DNA from: Pigoraptor vietnamica
Lineage: Eukaryota > Opisthokonta > Filasterea
Length of the DNA: 58,442 nucleotides
Assembly: GCA_943704525.1 (NCBI GenBank)
Contig: CALSCQ010002510.1
Location: 1-58,442, forward strand
Direction of reading: 5' to 3'
The position numbers and the translations under genes are program-made. How positions within the stretch are numbered: the stretch's first letter is position 1; every line of letters begins with the position of its first letter. Positions 10,850-21,815 of the stretch are shown here, in pieces. The notes below the pieces were generated by a model that had not been told where the DNA came from, searched no databases, and worked only from the letters and a program-made list of their open reading frames with translations.

Positions 10850-12816
10850 CTACACCCTCGGGGGCTGCGGGAAGCCGTGGAGCCCCGCCGCCAGCGCCGC
10901 CGCCATGGCCTGCTGCTGCTGCTGCGCCTGCGCGGGCGTCAGCGGCTGGCCAAGAGCGGCAAACGGGTTCGGGTTCATCGCGAGGACGGGCGGCGACGGC
11001 ATGGGCTGAGGTTGCTGGGCGGCCTTCTGCGCGTCGGGAAGCGCCTGCGGCTGCGCGTCCGAAGGCTGTCCGGGCGCGCCCCCGACCGAGGAGCGGCGGC
11101 CACCAGCGCCGTTGAACATCGTGACGACGCTCGTGATCGTCTCGCCGATGCGCTGGACCATGGGCACGTTCATGTACTCGAGCTTGCACGACAGCGACTC
11201 GGTGCACGCAGAGAGGCCGCCCGACCACCTCTTGACGCGGTTGATCGAATCCTCGGTGAAAAAGCGCGAGCCGAGCATGCGGAGTGCCACGAGGAACGAC
11301 TCGCGGAGGGACTCCGGGCGGCAGTACTGGTCGAACCAGGCCATGAGGGACGTGCTGAAGGCCTCAGGGCTGTCCAGCGAGACCATCGAGTTGAACGACT
11401 CGAACAGATTGTCGACGACGCTGCAAAACTGCGCGCGGAACCAAGGGAAATGTGTCAGACACATCCGCACACGCACCAAACAATACAACCTCAACACACG
11501 TGGCAAGCAAATGCAGCGTGCCGAACGGCAACTCACAATGTAAAACTTGACGTTCTCCGCAAGGAAGTTCGGATTCGGCGCGGCGCTTCCAGGGGCGCCA
11601 CCTGGGCGAACGGGCGCATTCGACGCCGGCGCGAGTGGCCCAGCGCCCGCCGCGGCCGCAATCGCCTTCATGTCGGCGTCGCTGAGCTGGCCGTACTGCT
11701 GAAAGTGCTTAATGATCAGGCGCAGCTGGCACACCTCCTTGCGCAGGCGGCCGACCTCCTCCACGAGCGACGACTTTTCGCGGATCATGTGCGCAATGTA
11801 GTCCACGGCCTTGCGCAGCACCGTCGCCTTCGACACCTTCGACGACGGCGAGCGGCGACAGGCGGGGATCATGTGCTGCAGCTGGTCAAAACCCTCCTTG
11901 ATGTTGTTGCGCCGCTTCTGCTCGGCCGCAATGTGGGCGCTGCGACGAACGGCCGCCGCCTGCGAGCCGTCGCCAAACTCCGACGGGGACGGCTCCGCAG
12001 AAAAGCTGCAAAACGTACGAGTGTAAGCACACACAACTCATCTCACACAAAATTGCGCCCGAACAACCTCGCATCCGCACGCAGGCCGCACCTGTCCCGC
12101 CGGTCCGAAGACTCGGTCACATAGCCGTCGTTAGGCGACTCGCAGCTTCCATTGCGCAGAGACTGGATGCTGAGCATGAGGTCGTCGATGGACGTGTCGC
12201 CCGGGGGAGAGAGCGTGAAGTCCTCCTGCTTCACTTGCACGCCCGGGATGGGAATGGGCATCGACACGCTCGACGCTGCAGAGGAAAACAGCGGGTTGAG
12301 AACACGGCGTAACAGGACGTTTAGCGCACATTAACTACTCCGCGCGTTCGTAACCAATACCCAAATGACAGGGCGATCAAACGCCACGCACACATACACA
12401 CACGCAAACACCGCGCGCGCACCTTCGAGACCGGCGGCGGCACCCTGCGCGAGGCTCTGCAGCTGCAGCTGCTGGTTCAGCTGCATCTGCGCGTAAATGG
12501 CCTCCGGCGAGAGACCCATGCCAAGCGGCAGCGGGAGACCGACCGGCGGCACGCCACCAAAGCCGAGCGGGTTCGCAGCAGGGTTGAAAATGTCGAGATT
12601 GGGGTCCAAAAAGCCGTCGAGCAGGCCGTAAGCGGCGGCGCTCTGCATCTGCAGCTCCAGCGCAACGAGCGACGCAGGGTCGGCCATGCCGAGGGGTCCT
12701 GGGAACGCACCGCCCATGGGCGCACCGCCAGTCGACGCCGCAGCCGCTGCCAGCTGCGCGTTCGTGAGGATGCCAGAGTCCTTCGGTGCCACGGGGCGCT
12801 TGAGAGCGGCGTCCAT
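10850..12816 (-). CDS. Mondo/ChREBP/MLX-like bHLH-zip transcription factor
   Basis: Four exons (12423-12816, 12092-12275, 11537-12005, 10850-11428), 541 residues. The bHLH starts RRSAHIAAEQKRRNNIKEGF at about residue 213, with the E and RR residues that bind CACGTG half-sites, then SKVSKATVLRKAVDYIAHMI and a zipper (EKSSLVEEVGRLRKEVCQL). After it comes NLFESFNSMVS...LMAWFDQYCRPESLR, matching the dimerisation/cytoplasmic-localisation domain seen only in Mondo, ChREBP and MLX proteins. The N-terminal 190 residues are Ala/Gln/Leu/Pro-rich with a SUMO-type VKQED site; I do not see the Mondo conserved region that senses glucose-6-phosphate, so it may act more like MLX. The C-terminus is Gln/Pro/Ala-rich. 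The initiator ATG directly follows a CTGCAG, so an upstream exon cannot be excluded. Confidence 0.9.
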
Positions 12817-13560
12817 CTGCAGCACGCCTGGGCACGAGGCCCGCCCCACGCACACGCGACCGCCCCTTCAACACGCACGCAACCCGCTTCAAAGGGCGCG
12901 CAACGACACGGTCTCGGGTTTCACGCGAAATCTCCTCTCATGCCACTGGGATTGCACGTATTTGCCGCTGTTTGCGCCGTTCGAGAACGTGCCTTTCGAC
13001 GACTACAACATGATGTGTGTGTCTCACAAAAAAGCAACGAAATGTGGCACACACACACTCTCAGCCACGCACAGGGGGTGAGACACAGAGGGTACGTGCG
13101 CGGAATGGCAAGCGCCCGTGAAGGAAATCGCGTGGCGATGTGTGTCGTGTGTGTGCGTGTGCTTGCGCAGAGGAGCGCCAAAGTCATTGAGACGGTCGAG
13201 TGCAAAGTGGGCCCACTGAAATAAATCGGCGCTCACTATGGCCCCACTATGGCCGCCCAATCGCCCCGTTTTGATGACGCGCCGTGCACGCAGATTGGCA
13301 CCGTGCGTGCGATGCGCTTAATTTCAGTACCAAAAAAGTACCAGAGCGAAATTTATTACGCCGCGGACAATCACGTGTCCGCCGCCCGCAGGGTGGTTGG
13401 GCGCCCGCCCGCTCGCCGTGCCGATTGGACTGGAAATCGCGCGAATTTTGGTGGTGGATTGGGGACTCACTCCAATTTAGACGCGGGTGCCGTCTGACGC
13501 CATCAGGCTGTCACCAACCATGTAGTAACAGTGTTACTGACGCGAAAAAACTCGCGAGTT
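12817..13560. other. Gene-free interval between the Mondo-like and methyltransferase genes
   Basis: These 744 bases lie between the Mondo-like start (12816) and the methyltransferase stop (13561), both on the minus strand. They hold CA/TG-rich stretches, an AATAAA at about 13221-13226 and a CACGTG at 13372-13377. A 94-codon plus-strand ORF at 12940-13224 is not convincing (see rejected items). Confidence 0.6.
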
Positions 13561-16500
13561 TCAGCCATTTACTGGCCAGTTCGCCGGCTTGTGGAAACGG
13601 AAGAGCCTGCAAAGCCACGAGTCAGCCGCTCTCTCTCTCTCTCTCTCTCTCTCTCGAGTGGAGTCGATGGACACACGTCTATGATTTAAGCTGATCCGAC
13701 ACATCTCTCTCTCTCCGACAGACACAAGTGGCGGACAACAGTCTATGTTCAACACTGCTCTCGACGAAACAAACGCCCACACTCTGCCTCTGCGCCACCC
13801 ACTTGTACGTCTCTTTGTCTTGGTACGTCCAGTCGCGCGTGTTATAGTTGCCCATGTACTTCGCTGGCACAGGATCCCTGCAGCAAGCAAACACGGCCGT
13901 ATAAGCGTGATCGTCGAGTGAAGACAGGCGATCTTTTCGGCAGTGAAGCGCACCTCTCAACCACAAACCCAGCGTCGCCAATTTGTCGCACAAACTCGGA
14001 CACTCCCTGCAGACATTCAAAAAGTCAGTCGGCCGTCACGTGCACTTTGAATGGCGTATGCACTGGTTGCTGTCCAGCACTCATGAGTCAGCGCAAAAAT
14101 ACCCACGTCTCTGTCGTCCGAAAGCACCTCGTAAAACGTGCCGCCGGGTCGCAGGAACCGCCGCACGACGCGCACGAGCGACGCCACGCTGAGCAGCGAG
14201 TACGTCAGCTCGGCGCCAATGATGATGTCGACGGGCTCAAGGTCAATGTTGGTTCGCGACCGCCGGGAAAACTGGCAGCCCTCCGCGCCGAAACAGTCGC
14301 AGCGAAAGCGCGAGTTCTCCGCGAAGGACACTCCTGCACACGCGTGGCACATGAGAGACGCCGATGGGACAGGGATTTGACAGAATGCACACGAACCTTC
14401 GTGCCCGGCGTGACACCGCTCAGAGCACGCGCGGCAGCAGCCCTTCTCCGGGTCGTCGCCGTAACATTGACGGCAGCGAAACCAATCTTGCGCAAGAAAG
14501 GCGCGTCCGTGTTCCTTGCAAGTGCACTCTGCACTCGGTGTTGCGCCCACGCTCTCTGCGCCCGCTGTCGACCCTTCATCCACGGCGTCCCAATCCAAAA
14601 AACCGACGGATGCATTTTGCCCGTCCCACACTTCGCGCTGCTCGTCTCCCTCTCCGTCGCTGTCGGCGAGTCCGTCTGGGTCGCAGTTAATCTTGATGTT
14701 GTACTCAATATTGTCCAGAATGCCTTCGACGTAGTCCGTCATCGTGACGTGGGACGCATGGCGCGCGCACACAATGCCCGCAAGCCCACAGCCGCTGCCG
14801 AGCTCCAGAACGGTTTTTCCCCGGAATATGTCGGGGTTGTCGTAAATCCATCTGCGCGCGGAATTCGCGACTTAAACACAGCCACGCAAGCCTTTCGGGT
14901 CAGAGTTGAAACACTCAACAACACGCAAACAAACGGCACGCGAACAACACCGCACCTCGCAAGAATGACGCCCCCATCCCATAGGGCACAGCCAAGCGCG
15001 CCCGCCGCGACGGAGATCTCTCGTATGTGCACCGTGTCCCTGTGCCGCCTTCGTTTCTTGTCGTACTCTCCAAAGCCAATCGCCTTGCGCTCGTACTTCT
15101 TGCCGAGCGCAAGGGACCGCCAGTCGACCTCGACCTGCCCGATTTTGTCCCGGCCGTTGTGCATCCTCGCGTGTGAGAAGGAAAAGAGAAAAGGACAGTC
15201 TCTAATTTGTGTGTGCACTGTGAGTGGCACGTGCAACCCGAAATCATCATCACGTGCAGGCAACGAAGTGGAGCAGAAATCAATCCGGCTGTCAGGTTGG
15301 ATCGACACTCACTCTCGGCTGTATTTGGCGAGGTCTTCCACAAACGACGCGCAGAGGTCGCGCGCAATGCGAATGATGTCCATGTACGCCTCACTCTGCA
15401 CGAAATAGCGCCACATTCGCGCCACAATGCGCACGGCAAGCGTCCGCGGAAGCACGCCGTGGAAGGCCACGCCGAACCAGTCGGAAGGCGCACTCTTCTC
15501 GCCGACAGCACCCTCTCCGTGTTGGCCGTTCGTGTCCTGCATGCCCGCAGATTTCGCGCGCGAGCCCAGCCCAATATGGATGGCCGCGTGTCGCACCATG
15601 TACTGCACGATCCGCTCGATCCCGAACAGGCGCCGCAGGAAGAGCCACGCGTCGTCCACGCACCGCAGTCGCAGGACGCTCCGCCCGTGCCGCGGCGACG
15701 AAAACGTGAAGAACATGCGCGGAAGGTGCACGGACGCGAGGCCCGCCAGCAAACGCGCGCTCGTGTCGATCACAATAGACAGATCCGGCTCTTCACTGAG
15801 GTCAAACGAAAACGGGATCGGCTGCGGCGTCTCGCCCGGCGCAAGCTGCGCGGCGTCCAGCAGAAACGGCTTGTCGGGCTCCGTCGCGCACGCCCACACG
15901 AGGCGACCGTCGGAGGGCCGCAGAAGCGCGCGCACGGACAGCGCCTTTGTGTTCATATCGAAGGCCATTCGGGCGATCAGTCGGCGCGGTTCGGCCGCGC
16001 TGTGCACCGCAATCGTAATGTGCGCGAGAAAGTCGAAGAGATCGGCGATGTGCGGATAGTGCTGTCGCAGCGCGCGCATGTTGATGGGAAGACGCAGCGC
16101 AAAGCGAACGAGACCTTCCGCGGTACGACCGGGCGGGTACGCTTCGATCGCGTCCAACACAAACACACGGCCCCACATGGCCCAGCTCACGGGGAACTGC
16201 GAAGACGCGGCGGCAACGAGCTGCGCGTCCGTGTGCACGTGCGTTGTCGCAAACAGCCGGTCCATAAACGCCTTGATCGACGCAGCGGAGACGAAGTCGT
16301 CGATCCCCGCAAGGCCACCAATGTGGTTGGCCTCGGAGGGCGCGGCGCCCGCGACAAGGCGTATGTGAAACTGGTGCGCGGGGGGATCCGGTATGAGCGC
16401 CGCATCTCGCTGCGTCCCGTCCTGCGACACTTTGGAAGGGAATGCGGGTGGGGCTGCGTCCGGACCGCCGTGTCCATTGGCGCCGGCGTCTTGACTCGAC

Positions 16501-17006
16501 CGACTCACGCCGGTCTCTGTGTTCGCCGCGCTCAACGCAGCGGCCGCCGCCGCTTCTGTCGCTGCAGACACCGAATCGCGCCCGGCGGCGGAAGACGCGC
16601 TAGACCTCCGGGAAACAGTCGGCGTTGCGCCGCTCGCGTCGAGGACGGCATCCATCTCTGGACCCGCAATGGGACCCCACGACACGTGCAGCGCGGACGC
16701 ATCGCCCGCCTTGCCGCCCTCAGTCCCCGGGGCAGTGCCAACCACGCCGTCCGCAAATCCCTCGCTCATCCTGTGTACGTCCTTGCCGTCGAGGAGGTAC
16801 TCGAGCCCGCGGCGTATGTCGGCGCGTCGCTCGATCCCATACCCGAGCACCGTTTCGAGGCGCCGCAGCAGCGCGGTGAGAAACGGAAGGCCGCCGAGCA
16901 CGGCCATGAGTCCGACAAAGTCGGGCGCATTCGCATCTCCGACCGAAGCACTGGAAGGGAGCCCTTCGCCCTCGACGCCGGTGTGGGGGGCGCCCGCAGA
17001 GGCCAT
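13561..17006 (-). CDS. Methyltransferase_16-type methyltransferase with inserted UBR-box zinc finger and large novel N-terminal region
   Basis: Seven exons (15313-17006, 14956-15165, 14397-14851, 14107-14333, 13954-14006, 13803-13877, 13561-13606), 919 residues, phases consistent. Residues 1-564 form a region I do not recognise, with a Ser/Ala-rich insert. Then comes a METTL21-like domain: LARWIYDNPDIFRGKTVLEL, SAM motif ELGSGCGLAG, TDYVEGILDNI, GFLDWD and DIIIGAELTYS. Between the last two (about residues 740-810) sits a Cys/His block with CTCKEHGRAFLAQDWFRCRQ, CCRACSERCHAGHEG and RFRCDCFG, the spacing of a UBR box, which in N-recognins binds N-degrons. The C-terminus is RFHKPANWPVNG. The 15166-15312 junction uses GTGAGT and a strong pyrimidine tract, but the frame also meets a stop at 15309-15311 if unspliced, so two separate genes is the alternative. 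The last intron carries repeat copy B. Confidence 0.8.
13656..13718 (+). repeat. Dispersed intronic repeat, copy B (methyltransferase last intron)
   Basis: Bases 13660-13699 are identical over 40 nt to copy A; the copy extends to ACACATCTCTC at its right. It lies in intron 13607-13802 of a minus-strand gene, so it is antisense to its host, unlike the other three copies. A CT run of about 25 bases precedes it and another CT stretch follows. Confidence 0.85.
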
Positions 17007-17438
17007 GGCTGCGGGGCTGAGGACAAGCGGTGTCGCAAGGGCTGCGTCACAGCGGACGATCAACGACGCATATGTCTTTGAAAAAAAAAGAGAGATCGGA
17101 TGGAGGGTTGATGCACACGCTTAATGGGAGGGAGTCGCTTAAAGGCGAAGAGAATACTATGGAAGAGCAGTGAGTCGCTGTGCGTCGCGAGTTGCTGCTG
17201 CTTCACCAATAGTGAGAATGCCGACATCAGCCCGTGTGTTGACGAAATTCGCGCCGAGTGACGCACGTGACCAAAAAGTGGCTTTTTTTGTTTCACGTTG
17301 CCATTGTGCAAACGCGCCATACGCACGCGGCAGAAAAGGAGGGACAGAAGACGCGCAAACGAAAGACAGAGAGGAAATGTGGAGAGCAGTGTCTGTGCGC
17401 ACGTCGTGCACCCTCGCACGCGCACACACGCGATCACT
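17007..17438. other. Intergenic; upstream region of the methyltransferase gene
   Basis: 432 bases between the methyltransferase start (17006) and the Zn2Cys6-PAS stop (17439), both on the minus strand. It contains a CACGTG E-box at 17264-17269 in the context GCACGTGACC and an A-run near 17080. Nothing else supportable was seen. Confidence 0.6.
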
Positions 17439-19799
17439 TCAGTCGACAAGCGAGTCTCTTCGGACGACGTCTGACTTCTGGATGAATATTGTCGCGTTCT
17501 TAGGAATGCCGCGCCCAGAGTACGTGATGCTCACGCTGAGCACGGCCTCGAACGTCTCGCCGTTCTTGTTCGCGAAGAGCCCGCGGAACTGGAACTTCTC
17601 CGCTCGCGACGCAACGGCGACGCAGCAGTCCTTGGCAAATCGGTGCCATTCGCTCTCGTGAAAGGCCCTGCCGCAGAGACGCGACACAAGAAAATGAGGG
17701 GCACGTCCACAGAAAATGAAACGAGCGCTGAAGGAGCGACGCATCGGACAAGTACTCCACGCACATCCCAACAATGACAGCACAGTCTCGCACTTTACAC
17801 ACACAACGCACCGAAAGAGGAGCTCGTCGCAGAGGGGCGCTTTGATGACCTCGCCGTCGTCGTAGCCGAACATGGCAGAGGCGACCGGGTTGGCGTACGT
17901 CACGCGAATGCCAAAGTTACGCACGGAAATGCGGACGACGGCGACGGGGATCTTCTCGTACACGAGGCGCGTCACGGACTCGCTCATGTCGACGGCCGGC
18001 TGTGGGGCAGGGAGGTTCGTTAGCGCCAGCACACGTACGAACGCACGCACACTCGTACGTGCACTGCAGCAAAACAATCGCAAGCACAAGCATTGCACCG
18101 AAATTGAGAGAACGGTCCACACATAATGGCACGGCAGCGCACCTCTTCGTGGTCGTCCTCGGCCATGAGATTCTTCGAGGCTTCGTCGAGCTCAAGGCCC
18201 TCGAGAAGCTCCTTCTTCTGCTCGCTCAGCTCGGGCGGCGTGAACGCGCGGAACATGGTCGACTGCTGGAGATAGAAGCGCCTGGGAGATTTGCGGGGTC
18301 AGTTTCATCAACGCACTAGCAGACGCACGCGGTCACGATGCACGCACGTGCAGCCCACAAAAACAGACGAAAAGGTGCGTGGAAGGGCACTCACAAGTAG
18401 ACGATGAAGCACGAGCGCATCCGCTCGGGCGAGTTCTTCTGCAGCATGCGCGTCTTCCACCGCTTCAGCTCCGTAAACACGCTCGCAAAGTAGTCGCGCA
18501 CGTTGAACGGCTTCCGCTTCGGCCACTTCTTCGGCAGCGCAAGTCCCTCCGCCTCAAAGTCCACGTCGTCGTCGTCCTCCCCGCCCGCGGCACCGTCGGC
18601 GCGCTCGCCGTTCGCAGAGGAAGGAGCCCCGGCGACGCTCCCAGTCCCAGAATCCGCGGGTGTCGCGCCGCCACTGCCCGTCCCGGCGCTCGACGCAGAC
18701 ACGGCCTCGTCCGCCTGGCCCATCGCGCCGCCGAACATGGCAAACAGCGACTGCATGACGTCGGCGTTAAAGTCCTCGGGCTGCGACGACGCCGGGGCGG
18801 GCGCGGGTTCCGGGATCGACTGGAGGTCAAAGAGACACTCCCACGGGAAGTCGATTGGGTCGGGAGACGAGCCCGACGAGAACGGCGAGGCAAGGCTGAC
18901 GGGGAGCGCTTGCGCGGCTGCGGCGAAACGAGGCAACGAAAAGCAATGCGCAAAGTCAGCACCTCAACGGGAAGATGCCCTTGCATCGAGCGCGCACCCA
19001 CATCCCCTGCACGCATGCACGCACGCACACACACACACGCACGCACATACGCACGCACGCGCGCACTCACTCACACACACTCACCGTCCGTCTTGGGCTT
19101 CTTGGGCGCCGGCGCCGGGGGCTCGCCCTCCGCCTCCCGCTTGGGCCGCGCGAGAAGAAGCGCATTCTGCTGCAGCGCCTGCATTTGCTCGAAGGCCGCG
19201 GCGATGGGCGCAGACGCCATGCCCTGCAGTGTCGCCGCCGCGAGCGCCGCGCTGTCCGCAGGCACGCCGGGCACCATCGGGACTGCAGCCACTCCCATCG
19301 GCACAGACGAGGGCGGCGTCGACGCAGTGCGCCTCGCCTGCACCTTGTGGTTCACGTCGACGCACGAGTCGGTCTGACTCAATCGCACGCAGCGCGAGCA
19401 GGGGCGCTGGACGTCACAGGCCGTCTTGGCGCGCTTGCACGGCACGCACACGCGCGGGCACTTCTTCGGTTTCCCCGCCGAAGACCCGTGCGTAGGGCTC
19501 TGCCCGCGAGATGCGGACTGCGCCTGCGAGCGCCACAAGAGCTGCTGTTGCTGCAGAAAAAGAGCCGTCGCGTGCTCCTCCGGCTGGATGGGCAGCGCCG
19601 CTCCCGTCAGGTTAACGTGAGGGATGTCCATGAGCGAGGGAGTCACGAGAACACTCGGCGCGTCCGGCGCTGCGTTCAACCGCATCATCCACTGTTGGGC
19701 GGCGGCGGCCAGCGCAGCGGGCGAAGCGGCCGGCATCATGGCGGGGAGCGCCTGCTGATTCGAGGTTGGCGACGGCAAACTCACGGGCAATTTGTCCAT
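17439..19799 (-). CDS. Zn2Cys6 (fungal-type) transcription factor with PAS domain
   Basis: Five exons (19085-19799, 18395-18917, 18143-18281, 17812-17999, 17439-17667), 597 residues. Residues 118-146 form a binuclear zinc cluster CVPCKRAKTACDVQRPCSRC plus a last Cys, spacing C-x2-C-x6-C-x5-C-x2-C-x8-C. A basic stretch (PKREAEGEPPAPAPKKPK) follows, then a long Ala/Ser/Gly-rich acidic linker with EDDDDVDFEAEG. The conserved block KPFNVRDYFASVFTELKRWK...FIVYLRFYLQQ precedes a PAS fold: YEKIPVAVVRISVRNFGIRV, YANPVASAMFGYDDGEVI, then EKFQFRGLFANKNGE. The order zinc cluster to C-terminal PAS is that of fungal AcuK/ERT1/RDS2 regulators of gluconeogenesis; similar factors occur in some protists. The target genes and any PAS ligand are unknown. 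Confidence 0.9.
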
Positions 19800-20065
19800 T
19801 CGACCCTTAGATCTTATCCGACACAGTCTGGAACGTCGCTCACAGGGCGACCGTACAGCGCATGCGGGCGGTTGGTGCACGCATTCCTCGGACGTAACGC
19901 AGGGATAAAATCGAGGCACCAGACTTGAGGGTGCTGTGTCGTGCTTGTAGTTGTGCGCTGTGTGTGTGTGTGTGCTGTTTGCGCTGGGAGTTCGCGCACC
20001 GGAATGCGGAGTGGCTATTGGGTGTGGTGCGTGTCAGAGCCTCCGAGCGATGTGTTACGTGTGTG

Positions 20066-20151
<86 letters not shown>

Positions 20152-20837
20152 CTGTACAGTGAGTGTTAGTGCGCGACTCCGGTGCGTGCGCGGACAAAAT
20201 TGGCTCTTCGAAGAGGGCCCGTACTCCACCCGAGCGCATATATTCAGCGCAGTCACAAAATTTCGCTCTTTTAGTCCGCCAATTCCAATTCGAGGCCGCG
20301 TGTCCGGTCATATCACGTGACAGTGGGCGCGTCATTGCCAGTAAGGCCCTCTGGCTTGGCGCACATGCGCGTCTTTTTTTGAAATGGGCCCGTCACCCCG
20401 CGGAGGCAGCGCAAAAGGCCTTCCGTTCCCCGGCGTCCTGTCGCACGTCGTAGCAGAGTACGCACACTACGTACACTACGCATGCTGTTGCGCCCGTCGC
20501 ACTCGCTGCGGGCTTCTCCCAAATCTTTCTTTTTTTAACACATCTAATGCGCCAAAAGGCAATGTTGTCTCTTTGTGGTGCGTTGGTTCGCTTTTGTACT
20601 TGACGGTTTGTCTGCAATGGCGAGCGCGTGTCTGTGTGTGAGCGTCCGCGAGGTAATCCAATGTAGATCGAAGGCGTAGGAAGTCTGGACAGCTATTATG
20701 GGGCTATTGGCATTCAGAGAACGCGGTCGTGCTACGTGTTAGTGTGGTCGGTGAAAGTTTCAGAGCAGCACGCACCTTCAGACGCACTGCATTTTACCCG
20801 TGCTCAGCAACGAACAGCCGTGGATTCCACAGGGATA
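19800..20837. promoter_or_regulatory. Divergent upstream region with a long TG microsatellite and E-box
   Basis: 1,038 bases between the starts of the Zn2Cys6-PAS gene (minus) and the small membrane protein (plus). It holds TG repeats at about 20068-20150 and TCACGTGAC at 20313-20321 (core 20314-20319). A 12-base piece near 19808-19820 (TTATCCGACACAG) resembles one end of the intronic repeat. No gene is supported; the Cys/Val-rich frames come from the TG run. Confidence 0.6.
20068..20150. repeat. TG dinucleotide microsatellite
   Basis: An almost pure TG run of about 80 bases in the intergenic region upstream of the Zn2Cys6-PAS gene. Confidence 0.95.
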
Positions 20838-21368
20838 ATGGACTCGTCGGCGGAAGGCCGTCCTCTCTTGCCTCGGAGTGGCGCACGACCAGAACACGAA
20901 GGCGAACGGGAGGTTCCCGTTTGTGATGCGTGCCACCTCCCTATGCACCGAGAGCGCTCGCCGGCAGTCGCGCGGTACTCATCGCCGACGTCTGCGCAGC
21001 GCACAAAGGGGGATCGGGGGGATGGGCCCTATTGCGCGTACGATCCCCACAACCACAACCTGCAGGTGCAGCAGACGTCGTGGACGCTGATTGGCTTCGC
21101 GGGGACAATCGCCGCGACCTTTTCCGCCGTTAACAGCGACGAAGGCGAGGCAAAGTGCGGGTTGCCGCTGCGACTAGGAATACGCCTGGAGCTGGCCGGC
21201 GTGGGCTTCCTTCTGCTGGGGATCCTCTGCGCGCTGTTCTCTCTCCGCGCCATGTGCGGCGAAATGAAGAAGTTCCGGCGCGGCAACGCGATTGCGACGG
21301 CGATGGCCGGGTGCGGCGGCCTGTGCGTCATTGCGGGCTTCTACGTGACGGGCTGGTGCTTCACGTGA
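20838..21368 (+). CDS. Hypothetical small membrane protein with Cys-rich N-terminal segment
   Basis: Single exon, 176 residues from ATG 20838 (MDSSAEGRPLLPRSGARPEH) to TGA 21366-21368. The first 80 residues are hydrophilic and include VPVCDACHLPMH and a later PYCAYDPHNH, a Cys/His arrangement that could bind a metal. The rest holds three or four hydrophobic segments: TLIGFAGTIAATFSAV, ELAGVGFLLLGILCALFSL and MAGCGGLCVIAGFYVTGW, joined by a short basic loop (EMKKFRRGN). I do not recognise the family. The lack of internal stops, the hydrophobic periodicity and the clean start support a real gene; transcript evidence would settle it. An AGGGATAATGG context surrounds the start. Confidence 0.62.
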   Translation: MDSSAEGRPLLPRSGARPEHEGEREVPVCDACHLPMHRERSPAVARYSSPTSAQRTKGDRGDGPYCAYDPHNHNLQVQQTSWTLIGFAGTIAATFSAVNSDEGEAKCGLPLRLGIRLELAGVGFLLLGILCALFSLRAMCGEMKKFRRGNAIATAMAGCGGLCVIAGFYVTGWCFT

Positions 21369-21815
21369 CGGCGGTAGCACGCCTTCCCCTAACTGATCCT
21401 GGGGCATCGCCCGTACGTAGTGCTCGCGTGCGCGTGTTCGTACACGTCTCGGCGCTTGGTCCGCGTGGCTACACGGGCGCGGCGCCGTCTGCGCTCAAGG
21501 CTTTGCCTCTAATACAATTTGACTGCGACGCTTGACAGGATCTAGCCGTTACGGGTTCGCGTAATACCCACCGAGCATCGCACTCTATCCACGCAAAGGC
21601 ACCAAACCAAAACACACAAACTGCTTGATAGAAATCGAATCGCAACTTCGGACGCAATCGACGGCAAGACAACGTTCCGCTCGCATGCATGCGTCGAAAT
21701 GAATGGCGAGCGAGGAGGCAGGGTGAGTGCTTCACTCCTCTCGCAACTCTTGCGATTACACCCGCGATGTGCCACGCCATGCCATGCACGCAACACACGT
21801 GCGTTTGCTACAATA

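Noticed and set aside
12940-13224. 94-codon plus-strand ORF starting MPLGLHVFAAVCAVRER; another frame there reads TYLPLFAPFENVPFDDYNMM.
   Set aside because: The middle is built from TG/CA-rich sequence, the attractive segment has no start codon in its frame, and no upstream exon or known family supports it.
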